Positions 43,742 to 53,250 are shown, counted from the stretch's first letter. The stretch is DNA of 64,000 nt from Roseimicrobium gellanilyticum (GCF_003315205.1 NZ_QNRR01000003.1:558001-622000); one strand, 5' to 3'. Numbers and translations: made by a program. Notes: a model not told the origin generated them from the sequence alone.

Positions 43742-44784
43742 GCCTTGAGAAACTCCTGAAGATGCACCGTCTTGCCAGTTTCAATCGATTGCTCCGCAGC
43801 GAGGCACAAGGCGGTGCTCCACAGGCCATCCATTCCCGTGGCGGCAGGTGCTGAGCCCTCACGAACGCAGCGCACGCACATGGCGATCTCTTCGCGAAGC
43901 TCGAAGACTTCGCCGGATTTCTGCGTCATCTTCACCTCCTCGATTTCTTTTCCGTCAAATACGCGGAGTGAGAAACTGGGATCCATGGTGCGATCCATGG
44001 CGCCACTCCACGCCGCCCAGATGGCTCCCTTCGTTCCCGCCACCTTCACAGTCTGATGGTGCTCGAAGGCCGCCAGTGTCTGGGAAATCACCGCATACGC
44101 ACCGCTTTCGTACTTCATGATGGCGCTGAAATTGTCGTGCAAGTGAGGACGGGAGGAGTCGATGGAATTTCCGGCACCATACACGGTAACGGGATCCCCT
44201 TCCCCACTGAGATACCAGCGGGCGAGGTCAAAGAAGTGAATCGGCTCCTCCAGTACCCAGCTCCCCACGCGTGCTCCGTCATAGCGCCAACCGCTTGCAC
44301 CTAGCCGATAGGGTTTTCTCGATAGTTCCACTAATACATAACGCGGGGTGCCGATGACGCCCTGCTCGATGCGGCGCTTCACCTCGCCCCACTGGGACGA
44401 AAGACGTAACTCATGACCGATGGCCAGCATGCGTTGTTTGCTCGACGCGAGCTCGGTCAATGTGCGACAGTCCCTCACGCTCAAGGCCATGGGTTTTTCC
44501 AGAAGGACGTGGCACCCTGCCTCCAGAGCCTCACGGCACGCTTGCAAGTGTGTGTGGCTGGGCGTAACTATGTCCACGATGTCGAGGTGACCAGCCGCCA
44601 GCATGGAGCTGACATCAGCATGGATCGTGGCATTGGGATATAGGCTACGTGCTTCAGCGCGAGTGACATCTGAGGGGGCAACGATCGCTTTCAGTTCGGC
44701 ATCGGGACAAGAGGTGATGGACTGGGCATGCATGCGCCCCCAAGCACCAAATCCTGCCAAACCGAAAAAAAGTTTCTTGCTCAT
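43738..44784 (-). CDS. Gfo/Idh/MocA-family oxidoreductase
   Basis: The protein has 348 residues from the ATG at 44784. The N-terminal Rossmann fold is GLAGFGAWGRMHAQSI, and the family EKPMALSVRDCR motif holds the conserved Lys. The C-terminal alpha/beta domain has the GARVGSWVLEEPIHFFDLARW segment (split), which carries the substrate-binding Asp and His. The family oxidises or reduces sugars, inositols and amino sugars with NAD(P). It heads a three-gene operon with transporter and regulator and is divergent from an FMN-dependent monooxygenase. Confidence 0.9.
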   Translation of the reverse strand: MSKKLFFGLAGFGAWGRMHAQSITSCPDAELKAIVAPSDVTRAEARSLYPNATIHADVSSMLAAGHLDIVDIVTPSHTHLQACREALEAGCHVLLEKPMALSVRDCRTLTELASSKQRMLAIGHELRLSSQWGEVKRRIEQGVIGTPRYVLVELSRKPYRLGASGWRYDGARVGSWVLEEPIHFFDLARWYLSGEGDPVTVYGAGNSIDSSRPHLHDNFSAIMKYESGAYAVISQTLAAFEHHQTVKVAGTKGAIWAAWSGAMDRTMDPSFSLRVFDGKEIEEVKMTQKSGEVFELREEIAMCVRCVREGSAPAATGMDGLWSTALCLAAEQSIETGKTVHLQEFLKA

Positions 44785-44919
44785 CGCTCCGAAATTAGGT
44801 AACAAAAGTATCAGAACAAGCCAAAGTTATTTTTTACCGAAAATAAGTGGTGGCACAATGGCAACATTGGTGCTTCCGTTGGCTGGTTTGCAATCCCCCC
44901 AACCCCAACCCCCCGTACC
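44785..44919. promoter_or_regulatory. divergent promoter region, oxidoreductase operon / monooxygenase
   Basis: This 135-bp AT-rich gap contains GGTAACAAAAGTAT and TTATTTTTTACCGAAAATAA, a partly symmetric stretch. It must hold both promoters and is the natural place for a ROK operator, but no perfect palindrome is visible. Confidence 0.4.
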
Positions 44920-46083
44920 GTGAATGCTCCCCCCAGCATCCCGATAAGGACGACCCCACGTATCGCAGAAGTCTCGTGGTTCTCCGCCTTGTGCTCCGAT
45001 GATTTTGAATATCTCGGCGTGCCGGACGGAAGTTTGAGAAGCAGCTTTGAGCATTGCTCGAGCATCGTAAAGAAGGCCGATGAGCTTGGCTACCAGAACG
45101 TCCTGCTGCCCTCCGGCTTCGTGCCAGGGCAGGATGCGCTGGGTTTCGCCTTCTCCATGGCGGTCCTGACCAAACAGATCAACCAGCTCGTAGCCCTGCG
45201 CATGGGTGAGGTGCATCCGCCCATGCTGGCGCGCGCCATCTCCTCGCTGGATCACATTGCGAAAGGCCGCCTCGCCTTGAACATCATCTCCAGCGACATG
45301 CCCGGGCTGAAGGAGTCCAACGAAGAGCGCTACTCGCGAAGCGACGAGATCATCCAATTCCTGAAGCAGTGCTGGACGCAGGAGACCGTGGAGTTTCACG
45401 GGCGCTTCTATGATTTCCATCCACTGCCCACGGATCCGGTGAAGCCCTACCAGCAGAATGGTGGACCTCTGCTGTACTTCGGCGGCATCTCCCCCATGGC
45501 CCAGGCGCTGTGCGCGAAGCATTGCGATGTCTTCCTGATGTGGCCGGAGACCACGCCCCTGCTGACAGAAACCATGAGAGGGGTCGCTGCCCAAGCAGCG
45601 GAGCATGACCGGAAGATTGACTTCGGTCTACGCATCCATGTCATCGTGCGCGAAACCGAAAGCGAGGCTCGCGAGGCCGCACGAAAGCTGGTCTCCAAGC
45701 TCGACGACACGAAAGGTCTTGAGATCAAGTCCCGCTCTCAAGACAGCAAGTCCGCCGGTGTGCTGCGCCAGGATGCACTCCGCGAAGCGGCTGATGATGA
45801 AGGCTACATTGAGGAGCACATTTGGAGTGGCATCGGCCGGGCCCGCAGCGGCTGTGGCAGCGCCATCGTGGGCGACCCGGATCAAGTCTATGCGAAATTG
45901 CAGAGCTACATGGACCTCGGCATGCGCTCCTTCATCTTGAGCGGCTATCCTCACTTGGAAGAGTGTGACCTTTTTGCGAAGTACGTGCTGCCCCGCATGC
46001 AGACGTGCCGGCTGAACGAGGTGCAGGGAAGGTTGCCGAAGGAAACACCGGTGACGCCGCTGACGACAGGGAAGAGGAAGTAG
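44920..46083 (+). CDS. LLM-class FMN-dependent monooxygenase, SsuD/alkanesulfonate type
   Basis: The 387-residue TIM-barrel protein has the SsuD-style core VLLPSGFVPGQDALGFA, NQLVALRMGEVHPPMLAR, GRLALNIISS and LKQCWTQETVEFHGRFYDF. These are typical of reduced-flavin-dependent desulfonating monooxygenases (SsuD, SfnG and relatives). It needs FMNH2 from a flavin reductase, which is not encoded nearby. Divergence from an oxidoreductase-MFS-ROK operon hints at a role in using a sulfonate or sulfone, possibly sugar-derived; this is inference. The N-terminal 15 residues are uncertain. Confidence 0.85.
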   Translation: MNAPPSIPIRTTPRIAEVSWFSALCSDDFEYLGVPDGSLRSSFEHCSSIVKKADELGYQNVLLPSGFVPGQDALGFAFSMAVLTKQINQLVALRMGEVHPPMLARAISSLDHIAKGRLALNIISSDMPGLKESNEERYSRSDEIIQFLKQCWTQETVEFHGRFYDFHPLPTDPVKPYQQNGGPLLYFGGISPMAQALCAKHCDVFLMWPETTPLLTETMRGVAAQAAEHDRKIDFGLRIHVIVRETESEAREAARKLVSKLDDTKGLEIKSRSQDSKSAGVLRQDALREAADDEGYIEEHIWSGIGRARSGCGSAIVGDPDQVYAKLQSYMDLGMRSFILSGYPHLEECDLFAKYVLPRMQTCRLNEVQGRLPKETPVTPLTTGKRK

Positions 46084-46097
46084 AGGAGTACACCCAC

Positions 46098-46655
46098 TCA
46101 CGGTTTCTCGTCCCTGGCAAAAGGGTCGAGCGGGGTCGTATCTGTGCTCGGCCTGGGGGAAGGAATGAATCTCTGAACTGAATCTGGAAGAATCATGACC
46201 ACTTTAGCCAGGCGCATGACAAGCCAATATTCCGCTCCCGAGCACCAGTGGTATTTCACCTTCGCGCCGTGATCCGAGGCCTCGCGATGCCACTGTGTGC
46301 TCATATCTGCCACCAGACGAGTTCGCTGACCTCCCCTTAGCTCCACTCCCATGGCATCACGATTGAGGACTGAAGGTTGTTGATCCCGAAGATGGATGTT
46401 CCCCAAAGTCGAGATGCGCATGTCCTCCCTGCCTACATCCGCCATGAAAAACACCAGTGGAAATCGGGTCGTGTTCTCCACCTCGATTTCGACGAGTTGA
46501 GGATACGTGGGGTCTGCTGCTGCGGCTGTCAGTGGATCAGTCACGCGAAAACGCAAAGGATTCTCAGGGCTCCAAGCTAGAGCCAAATACACCACGGGGC
46601 CTGTGAGTAGCAGGAGAAAGATGGCAGCAATCCACCACTTGACGCGACGAGACAT
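46098..46655 (-). CDS. hypothetical membrane-anchored protein, 185 aa
   Basis: No family is recognised. One N-terminal helix (WWIAAIFLLLLTGPVVYLALAW) is followed by a soluble domain with beta character (VEIEVENTTRFPLVFFMADV, GVELRGGQRTRLVADM) and a Pro-rich end. The topology suggests a periplasmic domain. It lies downstream of recG on the same strand, 32 bases away, and convergent with the monooxygenase gene. Confidence 0.65.
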   Translation of the reverse strand: MSRRVKWWIAAIFLLLLTGPVVYLALAWSPENPLRFRVTDPLTAAAADPTYPQLVEIEVENTTRFPLVFFMADVGREDMRISTLGNIHLRDQQPSVLNRDAMGVELRGGQRTRLVADMSTQWHREASDHGAKVKYHWCSGAEYWLVMRLAKVVMILPDSVQRFIPSPRPSTDTTPLDPFARDEKP

Positions 46656-46687
46656 GGATTAGTTGATGCGCATTGAATTCCGGTGCC

Positions 46688-48886
46688 TCACTGTCTTCCC
46701 ACTTCCTCATCGGCCTCCACATTACCCAGGAGAGGACGAAGGCGTAGGTGCTCCGATTTCTCGAGCTCCGGATCCTGCTCCAGCGTGCGTTCCGCGAGCC
46801 GGCGGGCCAGCGTGATGAGGCGGGTATCCGCGAGCATCTCACCGAAGAGCAACGGGGCCTGACCGCTCTGGGCGTGCCCCAGGACGTTGCCGGGGCCGCG
46901 GCGTTTGAGATCTTCTTCCGCGATGCGGAAACCATCGTGCGTCTCTTCGAGCAGATGCAGGCGTTCCTTCGCCTCCTTGTCACCCTTCGGCACGAAGAGG
47001 ACGCACCAGGAGGTGTGCGACCCACGACCGATGCGACCGCGCAACTGGTGGATCTGCGCAAGACCAAAACGTGCGGCATCGTGAATGAGCATGACGGTGG
47101 CGTTCGGCACGTCCACACCCACTTCGATGACGGTAGTGCTCACCAGCGCCTTCAACTCGCCCGAGCGGAAGCGGCGCATCACGGCCTCCTTTGCATCGCC
47201 GTCCATGCGACCGTGCAGCAGTCCCACGGCATGCGGTGTCAGACGTTCGGTCCACTCGGCATGACCTTTCACCGCAGCGCCAGCGTCAAGTTTCTCTGAT
47301 TCTTCGATGAGGGGATAGACGATGTAGCACTGCCTGCCTTCTTCGATCTGAGTGCGGACGAATTTGGTCACCTCGTCCACCTTGGTGACTTCACGGACGG
47401 CGGTGATCACCTTGCCTCGTTCCTTGGGACGCTCATCTATCGTAGAGACATCAAGGTCTCCGTACATGGTGAGCGTCAGGGTCCGCGGAATGGGCGTAGC
47501 GGTCATCACCAGCACATCGGGAGCCTCGCCGCGCGAGATGAGGCGGGCGCGCTGGGCGACGCCAAACTTGTGCTGTTCATCGATCACCACGAGGCCGAGC
47601 TTCGAGAGGGCGGATTCGTTTTCGCCATACAACAAGGCATGCGTGCCGATGAAGATGTGCGGCTGGCCTGCCTCACCATTTGTCGGGCCGGTTTTGAACT
47701 CGAAAAGCTCCAGCGCACCACCATCCGCCTTCTTGTCTCCCGTGCGGAGACTCACGCGCATGCCCAGGGGCTCCAGCAGGCGCAGCGCATTTTGATAGTG
47801 TTGCTCGGCGAGGATCTGCGTGGGTGCCATGAGTGCGCCTTGTCTTCCGGACTCCACGGCAATGAGCATCGCAGCGAGAGCCACCACCGTCTTGCCGCTG
47901 CCCACATCGCCGTGCAGCAGTCGATTCATGGGCTGGGGCATGGCCATGTCTGCCGCAATCTCACGCAGCGAGCGATCCTGTGCTTCGGTAAAGGCGAATG
48001 GCAGAGAAGCGAGGAATTGTTGGAGGAGTTTCCCCTCTGGCTTCAGCGCATGCCCTCCGGTGTGCTTGAAGCGCAGACGACGGCGCACCACACGCAATTG
48101 CAGGATATAAAACTCCTCCAGCGCCAGATACCTGCGCGCCTGCTCCAGCACGCTCATCTCCGATGGCTTGTGCAGCGTACGCAGCGCCTGGGCACGACCG
48201 AGACCATCGAACTCACCACCGGCCTTGGGAGGCGGCAGCAAGTCCGCCATGCCGCGATCATCCAGATGCTCCAGCACCCGCCAGATGGCGGTGCGCAGCA
48301 TCTTCTGCTTCAGGGCACCCTTGAGCGGGTAGATGGGAACGATGCGGCTCGTGTGGATTTCGGCGTCTCCTTCTTCATCGCCCTTCACCACTTCGTACTC
48401 GGGGTGCCCCATCACGAGGCGGTCTTTGATCTGCTTGATCTTGCCGTACACCATCATCTCCATGCCCACGGCAATGGCCTTCTGCAGAAAGGGCATCCCG
48501 AACCACCGGAGCGTGAGCTGCTGGTGCATGGGATTGTCCTGCGCCGCCTCCACCACGGCTTCGAAATTTCCCCCACGTCTGCCGCCAAAGCGCATCACGC
48601 GAGTGCTGAGCACCTGCACCTGATGACATACCGGAATCTCACTGGGTGAGAATCCCTTGAACTCCATCTTGCGGCGATCCTCGTGGCGCGAGGGCAGGTG
48701 AAGGACCAGCTGCTCCACGGTGAGGAATCCTTCCTTGCCCAGAGACTTGGCGATGGCAGCCGACAAGCCCGGCACACCGGAGAGCGGGGTATCAAGGGTC
48801 AACGATGACTTTGAAGAAGAGGCGGACAAAGGAATGAGATGGAGATGGCTCGGGATGGCAAAGGACAGGGCGCAGTATTCAGGCAA
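46688..48886 (-). CDS. recG: ATP-dependent DNA helicase RecG
   Basis: This 732-residue protein has an N-terminal wedge/OB region (GVPGLSAAIAKSLGKEGFL, LPSRHEDRRK) and SF2 helicase motifs: LLHGDVGSGKTVVALAAM, VVIDEQHKFGV, MTATPIPRTLTLTMYGD, IHDAARFGLAQIHQLRGRIG. RecG regresses stalled forks and branch-migrates Holliday junctions. No ATG exists in the first 70 codons; TTG codons at 48886, 48829 and 48802 are the candidates, the last fitting the usual N-terminus best. It is divergent from the deacetylase-family gene. Confidence 0.95.
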   Translation of the reverse strand: MPEYCALSFAIPSHLHLIPLSASSSKSSLTLDTPLSGVPGLSAAIAKSLGKEGFLTVEQLVLHLPSRHEDRRKMEFKGFSPSEIPVCHQVQVLSTRVMRFGGRRGGNFEAVVEAAQDNPMHQQLTLRWFGMPFLQKAIAVGMEMMVYGKIKQIKDRLVMGHPEYEVVKGDEEGDAEIHTSRIVPIYPLKGALKQKMLRTAIWRVLEHLDDRGMADLLPPPKAGGEFDGLGRAQALRTLHKPSEMSVLEQARRYLALEEFYILQLRVVRRRLRFKHTGGHALKPEGKLLQQFLASLPFAFTEAQDRSLREIAADMAMPQPMNRLLHGDVGSGKTVVALAAMLIAVESGRQGALMAPTQILAEQHYQNALRLLEPLGMRVSLRTGDKKADGGALELFEFKTGPTNGEAGQPHIFIGTHALLYGENESALSKLGLVVIDEQHKFGVAQRARLISRGEAPDVLVMTATPIPRTLTLTMYGDLDVSTIDERPKERGKVITAVREVTKVDEVTKFVRTQIEEGRQCYIVYPLIEESEKLDAGAAVKGHAEWTERLTPHAVGLLHGRMDGDAKEAVMRRFRSGELKALVSTTVIEVGVDVPNATVMLIHDAARFGLAQIHQLRGRIGRGSHTSWCVLFVPKGDKEAKERLHLLEETHDGFRIAEEDLKRRGPGNVLGHAQSGQAPLLFGEMLADTRLITLARRLAERTLEQDPELEKSEHLRLRPLLGNVEADEEVGRQ

Positions 48887-48988
48887 TGCGCCTGGAAGCC
48901 AACATCAAACCTCATTTGCACCCTGGGCGCTTTCTGCATTTCCATCTACGCACTTGCCATCGTCCACCACCTGCGCTGCACTAAGCGC

Positions 48989-49945
48989 ATGGCCACCGAC
49001 ACCACTGCGCTGCCCACGGGACTGCTGCTTGATAACGTCTATCGTGATCACGACACCGGCCCTGGACATCCGGAACAGCCTGCCCGGTACAAGGTTGTCA
49101 CGGAGGCCCTCACCCAAGCAGGCCTGGTGCAAAAGACCCAGGCACTGACCCAGCAGCCGTGCGAGGATGACCACATCCTGCTGTGCCATACCAAGGCCTA
49201 TCTCGACATCGCCAAGCGCGACGTGGCGAGTGGCCGCGACGAACTCAGCACCGGGGACACCATCATCTGCCCGCGCTCGCTGGATGTGGCGCAACGTGCC
49301 GTGGGCGCCGTAGTCAATGCCGTGGATGCGGTGATGACTGGCAAACTGAAGAACGCCTTCTGCGCCGTACGGCCTCCCGGACACCACGCCCGGCCCGCTC
49401 AAGGGATGGGCTTCTGCCTTTTCAACAACATCGCCATCGGCGCGCGCCATGCGCAAAAGAAACATGGCGCCGCGAAGGTGCTCATCGTGGATTGGGACGT
49501 GCATCACGGCAATGGCACCCAGGACATCTTTTATGAAGACGGGAGCGTCTTCTTCTTCAGCTCGCACCAGGCGCCATGGTATCCCTTCACCGGTTGGGCT
49601 GAGGAGACAGGAACCGGCAAAGGAAAAGGGTGCACGATGAATGCACCCTTTGCCGCAGGTTCCGGCATGAAGGAGATTGGTGGTGCGATCGAAGGCCCCC
49701 TGGCGGAGGTGGCGGCGAAATTCAAACCGGATCTGGTGATGATCTCCGCGGGCTTTGATTCACGTGTCGATGACCCCTTGGGACGATTCACACTGACGGA
49801 TGACCAGTTCGCGTCGCTCACCAAGACGCTGCGCCAGTTTGCCGGGGAGCATTGCGGTGGCAGGATTGTGTCCGTATTGGAAGGCGGATACAATCTCGAT
49901 GGGCTCGGCAAGGCGGTGGCAGCCCATGTGGGAGCCCTCGTTTAA
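48989..49945 (+). CDS. histone deacetylase-family amidohydrolase
   Basis: The ATG at 48989 gives 318 residues; an upstream extension would run into recG. The arginase/deacetylase fold is clear from HPEQPARYKVV, VRPPGHHARPAQGMGFCLFN (tandem catalytic His), VDWDVHHGNGTQ (zinc ligands Asp and His) and MISAGFDSRVDDPLG (third zinc ligand Asp). Bacterial members act on acetylpolyamines, acetoin-related or other acetylated substrates. The gene stands alone between recG and the DUF1275 gene. Confidence 0.93.
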   Translation: MATDTTALPTGLLLDNVYRDHDTGPGHPEQPARYKVVTEALTQAGLVQKTQALTQQPCEDDHILLCHTKAYLDIAKRDVASGRDELSTGDTIICPRSLDVAQRAVGAVVNAVDAVMTGKLKNAFCAVRPPGHHARPAQGMGFCLFNNIAIGARHAQKKHGAAKVLIVDWDVHHGNGTQDIFYEDGSVFFFSSHQAPWYPFTGWAEETGTGKGKGCTMNAPFAAGSGMKEIGGAIEGPLAEVAAKFKPDLVMISAGFDSRVDDPLGRFTLTDDQFASLTKTLRQFAGEHCGGRIVSVLEGGYNLDGLGKAVAAHVGALV

Positions 49946-50026
49946 TATCGCATTACGATATACTTTCGGTGCTCTGGCAGGTAAAGCCGTTTGCCCGGGG
50001 CACTGTCCTTGCTACGTAGCAGGGAA

Positions 50027-50686
50027 ATGATCTCCAAGCTGCCGAAGTGGGTGGGCATCGGGGCGTGGGCCCTGGCGTTCGTGGCTGGCATGGTGAATGT
50101 GGTGGGCTTTCTGAGCTTTGAGCATCAGGCAGTGACACATCTTACCGGCACGACCTCCATGCTGGGAGCCGCCATTGCGGAGGGGCGGGGCCGCGACGTG
50201 ATGGGACTGGGGCTGGTGATCGCGTCGTTCCTCGCTGGCGCCATGCTGAGCGGCTTCATCATCCAGGACAGTGCGTTGCGACTGGGTCGGCGATACGGCG
50301 TGGTGCTGGTACTGGAGTCCCTGCTCCTTTGCACCGCGGCATTCCTCCTGCGAACACATCATACCTCGGGTATGTACCTGGCAGCTGGAGCGTGCGGTCT
50401 GCAGAATGCGATGGCCACGACCTACAGCGGTGCCGTGATCCGCACCACGCACCTGTCCGGCATGTTCACGGATCTCGGTATTTCCCTGGGGCATTTATTG
50501 AGAGGGTTGCCCGTGGAGCCCAGACGCCTGCGCATTTCATGGATCATCATCTCGGCCTTTCTCACGGGCGGCATCGCGGGAGCGGCTGCCTTCCACTGGT
50601 GGAGCTACAACACACTTTTCATCCCGGCGGCGCTGACAGGACTGGCGGGCATGGCGTATGGCATCTATCGACACACTCGCCGCTGA
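50027..50686 (+). CDS. DUF1275 (YoaK-like) membrane protein
   Basis: This 219-residue protein has six or more helices and the DUF1275 pattern GMVNVVGFLSFEHQAVTHLTG followed by CGLQNAMATTY, TTHLSGMFTDLGISLG. The role of the family is unknown. The ATG at 50027, preceded closely by AGGGAA, is preferred to an upstream TTG. It lies 18 bases before bioA, so the two may be co-transcribed. Confidence 0.88.
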   Translation: MISKLPKWVGIGAWALAFVAGMVNVVGFLSFEHQAVTHLTGTTSMLGAAIAEGRGRDVMGLGLVIASFLAGAMLSGFIIQDSALRLGRRYGVVLVLESLLLCTAAFLLRTHHTSGMYLAAGACGLQNAMATTYSGAVIRTTHLSGMFTDLGISLGHLLRGLPVEPRRLRISWIIISAFLTGGIAGAAAFHWWSYNTLFIPAALTGLAGMAYGIYRHTRR

Positions 50687-50704
50687 TGGCACGTCTTCTT
50701 CCTC

Positions 50705-52000
50705 ATGCCTCCCGATTTCGTCGCCCTCGATAAGGCCCATGTCTGGCATCCCTTCACGCCGATGCAGGACTGGTGCGCCCCTGATCACGAGCCCATCATG
50801 CTCGTGGACGGCGAAGGCTGCTGGCTCACCGACCAGCATGGCAATCGCTACCTCGATGGCAACTCCTCCATCTGGACGAACATCCATGGCCATCGCCACC
50901 CGCGCATTCATGCGGCCATCAAGGCCCAACTCGATCACGTAGCACATACTTCGTTTCTGGGATTCGCCAATCCACCCGCCGCTCAACTCGCCGGCGAACT
51001 GACCGCTCTTATCCCCGGTGGCAGGCTCAACAAGGTCTTCTACACGGACAACGGCTCCACCGCGATCGAGTCCGCAGTGCGCATGTCCTTGCAATACTGG
51101 GAGCAGAATGGATCGCCGCAACGCACGCGCATCATTTCCTTTGATGCCGCCTATCACGGGGACACCCTGGGTGCCGCGAGCTTGGGGGGGATTCCACTCT
51201 TCAAGGGCAGTGGCAATCAATTTGGCTACGCCGTCCAGCGGATCAGTTCCGCTGAGCAACTCGAGTCATTAGACGATGTTACGAGTATCGCAGCCGTCAT
51301 CATCGAACCCCTCATTCAAGGGGCTGCAGGCATGCGCGTGTGGCCCCAAGGGATGTTGAAGCAGATCGAAACCTGGTGCCGGGCGCATGATGTGTTTCTG
51401 ATTCTCGACGAGGTCATGACCGGCTTTGGCCGCACCGGGAAGATGTTTGCCTGCGAGCATGAAGATGTCGTGCCGGACTTCCTCTGTCTCGCCAAAGGTC
51501 TCACCGGTGGCTATTTACCGCTGGCCGCCACGCTCACCACGCAGCGTGTGTTTGATGGCTTCCTCGGTGATGCGAGCGAAGGCCGCACCTTCTTCTACGG
51601 CCACAGCTATGCGGGAAGCCAGCTAGGTTGTGCCGCAGCACTGGCGAGCCTCGCCGTATTCCGTGAAGAGCGTCTACTAGAGCAGTTGCCTGCGAAGGTC
51701 ACATCCTTCACCTCCGTGCTCGATACGCTGCGCGCTCATCCACACGTGATCGATATTCGCCAATGCGGCCTCATTGCCGGCATTGAGATTGGCAAGAGCA
51801 AGGACCCACGGGAGGAATACCCGGCTGCTGATCGCATGGGTGTGAAGGCATGCCTCGCTGCACGCAGGCATGCGCTGCTCACGCGGCCAGTGGTGAATAC
51901 GCTGGTGCTGATGCCGCCCCTCTGTGCGACGGAAGGAGAGATGCAGCGGATGGCGGAGGCCTTGCGTGCGAGCATTGATGAAGTGTGTGGCAGCGATTAG
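50705..52000 (+). CDS. bioA: adenosylmethionine-8-amino-7-oxononanoate aminotransferase
   Basis: This 431-residue class III PLP aminotransferase uses S-adenosylmethionine to make 7,8-diaminopelargonate in biotin synthesis. BioA features are the N-terminal KAHVWHPFTPMQDWC, DNGSTAIESAVRMSLQYW, ISFDAAYHGDTLGAASLGGI, DEVMTGFGRTGKMFACEH and the PLP-Lys motif LCLAKGLTGGYLP. The WHPFT start separates it from other class III enzymes. No bioB, D or F genes are adjacent. Its stop overlaps the stop of the convergent sigma factor gene by four bases. Confidence 0.94.
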   Translation: MPPDFVALDKAHVWHPFTPMQDWCAPDHEPIMLVDGEGCWLTDQHGNRYLDGNSSIWTNIHGHRHPRIHAAIKAQLDHVAHTSFLGFANPPAAQLAGELTALIPGGRLNKVFYTDNGSTAIESAVRMSLQYWEQNGSPQRTRIISFDAAYHGDTLGAASLGGIPLFKGSGNQFGYAVQRISSAEQLESLDDVTSIAAVIIEPLIQGAAGMRVWPQGMLKQIETWCRAHDVFLILDEVMTGFGRTGKMFACEHEDVVPDFLCLAKGLTGGYLPLAATLTTQRVFDGFLGDASEGRTFFYGHSYAGSQLGCAAALASLAVFREERLLEQLPAKVTSFTSVLDTLRAHPHVIDIRQCGLIAGIEIGKSKDPREEYPAADRMGVKACLAARRHALLTRPVVNTLVLMPPLCATEGEMQRMAEALRASIDEVCGSD

Positions 52001-53250
52001 CGGGGCACCCACTTTCCCCCGTTGTGTCGCAGCTCCTGAATCCACTCCTTGAAGCCCTTCTCTCTGGCAACGGCCCGCTCGATAGGGTCCGCAATATTGA
52101 TACCCTGCGTGGCCCGCGCCTTCAACACTGAGATGATTATGTCTTCACGCTGTTTGCGTCTGAACTCATCCAATGTCTGGCCTTTTTCCGATAACGCGCG
52201 CTCGAACGCTGCCTGACTTCCCCCGTAGTTTCGCTCGACGATGTCAGTCAAGGTCTGGTCGACGTAATCCTCCTTGATCGTACCGCCCGACTTCCTGAAG
52301 TAGGCGAGGGCCACCTCCCGGTCATCCATGTCGACAATGAGTTCCTCCCACTTTCTTTTTTCTTCCTCAGGATCTTTGGGCGGCTGGATGGCGGCAGACT
52401 GCGGCCTTGAATCTGCAGTGAGCGTAGCAAAGCCCCGCGAACCCGGTGGTGGGGCTGAAGCAGCAGAAGTTGTCGCAGGGTTCGCCGTCGAAGGCGTATT
52501 GGATGGTGACAGAAGAAAAGGAATGCTGACAACAGCAGCAGTTCCCGCAGCGAAGAGTATCTTGGTGGTCGCAGTCATGGTGAGAAGAGTGCTGGAAGTG
52601 GCGATGGATCCCACAGCGCTTGTACCAGCGCCGGTCATGCCTATCTTGTTGAGCGAGGTGACCAATGTGCCCGGCGTCGCGTGCGCGGACTGCGTTATCA
52701 GCAAGCCCGCGAGACCTGCGCCGCACAGCACCCCCTTTTTTGCCAGGCCCTCGCGCAGTGCCTGCAACGCCGTCTCTAGCTTTCGCGAGACCGTGGACTG
52801 GCTTACGCCCATCCGCCGCGCGATTTCCTGCTGGGCACGCTGCTCAAGAAAATGCTCCACAAGAAGCGACCGTAACTCCTCCGGCAGTGCATCCAGCACC
52901 TCATCCACGAGTGGCTCGATCTCTGCCCAGGAAGCTTCACGCGCAGTATCATGCCAGTGCTCCGCCGCAGGCTCATACCGCTGGCGTGTCACCTTGCTGC
53001 GAATGGCATCACAGGCGCGCTGCCGTGTCACGTGATGCAGCCATGCTCCCACACAGTCGATGGTCTGATGACTGGCACGCGCCAGTTTCAGAAAGGCCTC
53101 CTGCGCCACATCCTCAGCCAGTGCAGCATCACGCGTCACCCGCTGCGCCGTGGCATACACCATGCCCGCATGCGTACGAACCAACTCCGCAAACGCACCC
53201 GCATCACCATGGTGATGATAGCGCTGCAGGAGGGCGAGATCGGTCTTCAT
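51997..53250 (-). CDS. ECF sigma factor with transmembrane segment and SurA-like C-terminal domain
   Basis: This is a 417-residue fusion. Residues 1-165 are an ECF sigma factor (region 2: AEDVAQEAFLKLARAS and VGAWLHHVTRQRACDAIR; region 4: LPEELRSLLVEHFLEQRAQ then RMGVSQSTVSRKLETAL). Hydrophobic segments at about 174-186 and 229-247 could cross the membrane. After a Ser/Pro/Thr linker, residues 327-415 resemble SurA/PpiC N-terminal chaperone segments (TDIVERNYGGSQAAFERALS, KGQTLDEFRRKQREDIIIS, KEWIQELR). A sigma domain in the cytosol would thus carry an envelope-sensing tail. The SurA similarity is judged by eye. Confidence 0.75.
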   Translation of the reverse strand: MKTDLALLQRYHHHGDAGAFAELVRTHAGMVYATAQRVTRDAALAEDVAQEAFLKLARASHQTIDCVGAWLHHVTRQRACDAIRSKVTRQRYEPAAEHWHDTAREASWAEIEPLVDEVLDALPEELRSLLVEHFLEQRAQQEIARRMGVSQSTVSRKLETALQALREGLAKKGVLCGAGLAGLLITQSAHATPGTLVTSLNKIGMTGAGTSAVGSIATSSTLLTMTATTKILFAAGTAAVVSIPFLLSPSNTPSTANPATTSAASAPPPGSRGFATLTADSRPQSAAIQPPKDPEEEKRKWEELIVDMDDREVALAYFRKSGGTIKEDYVDQTLTDIVERNYGGSQAAFERALSEKGQTLDEFRRKQREDIIISVLKARATQGINIADPIERAVAREKGFKEWIQELRHNGGKWVPR

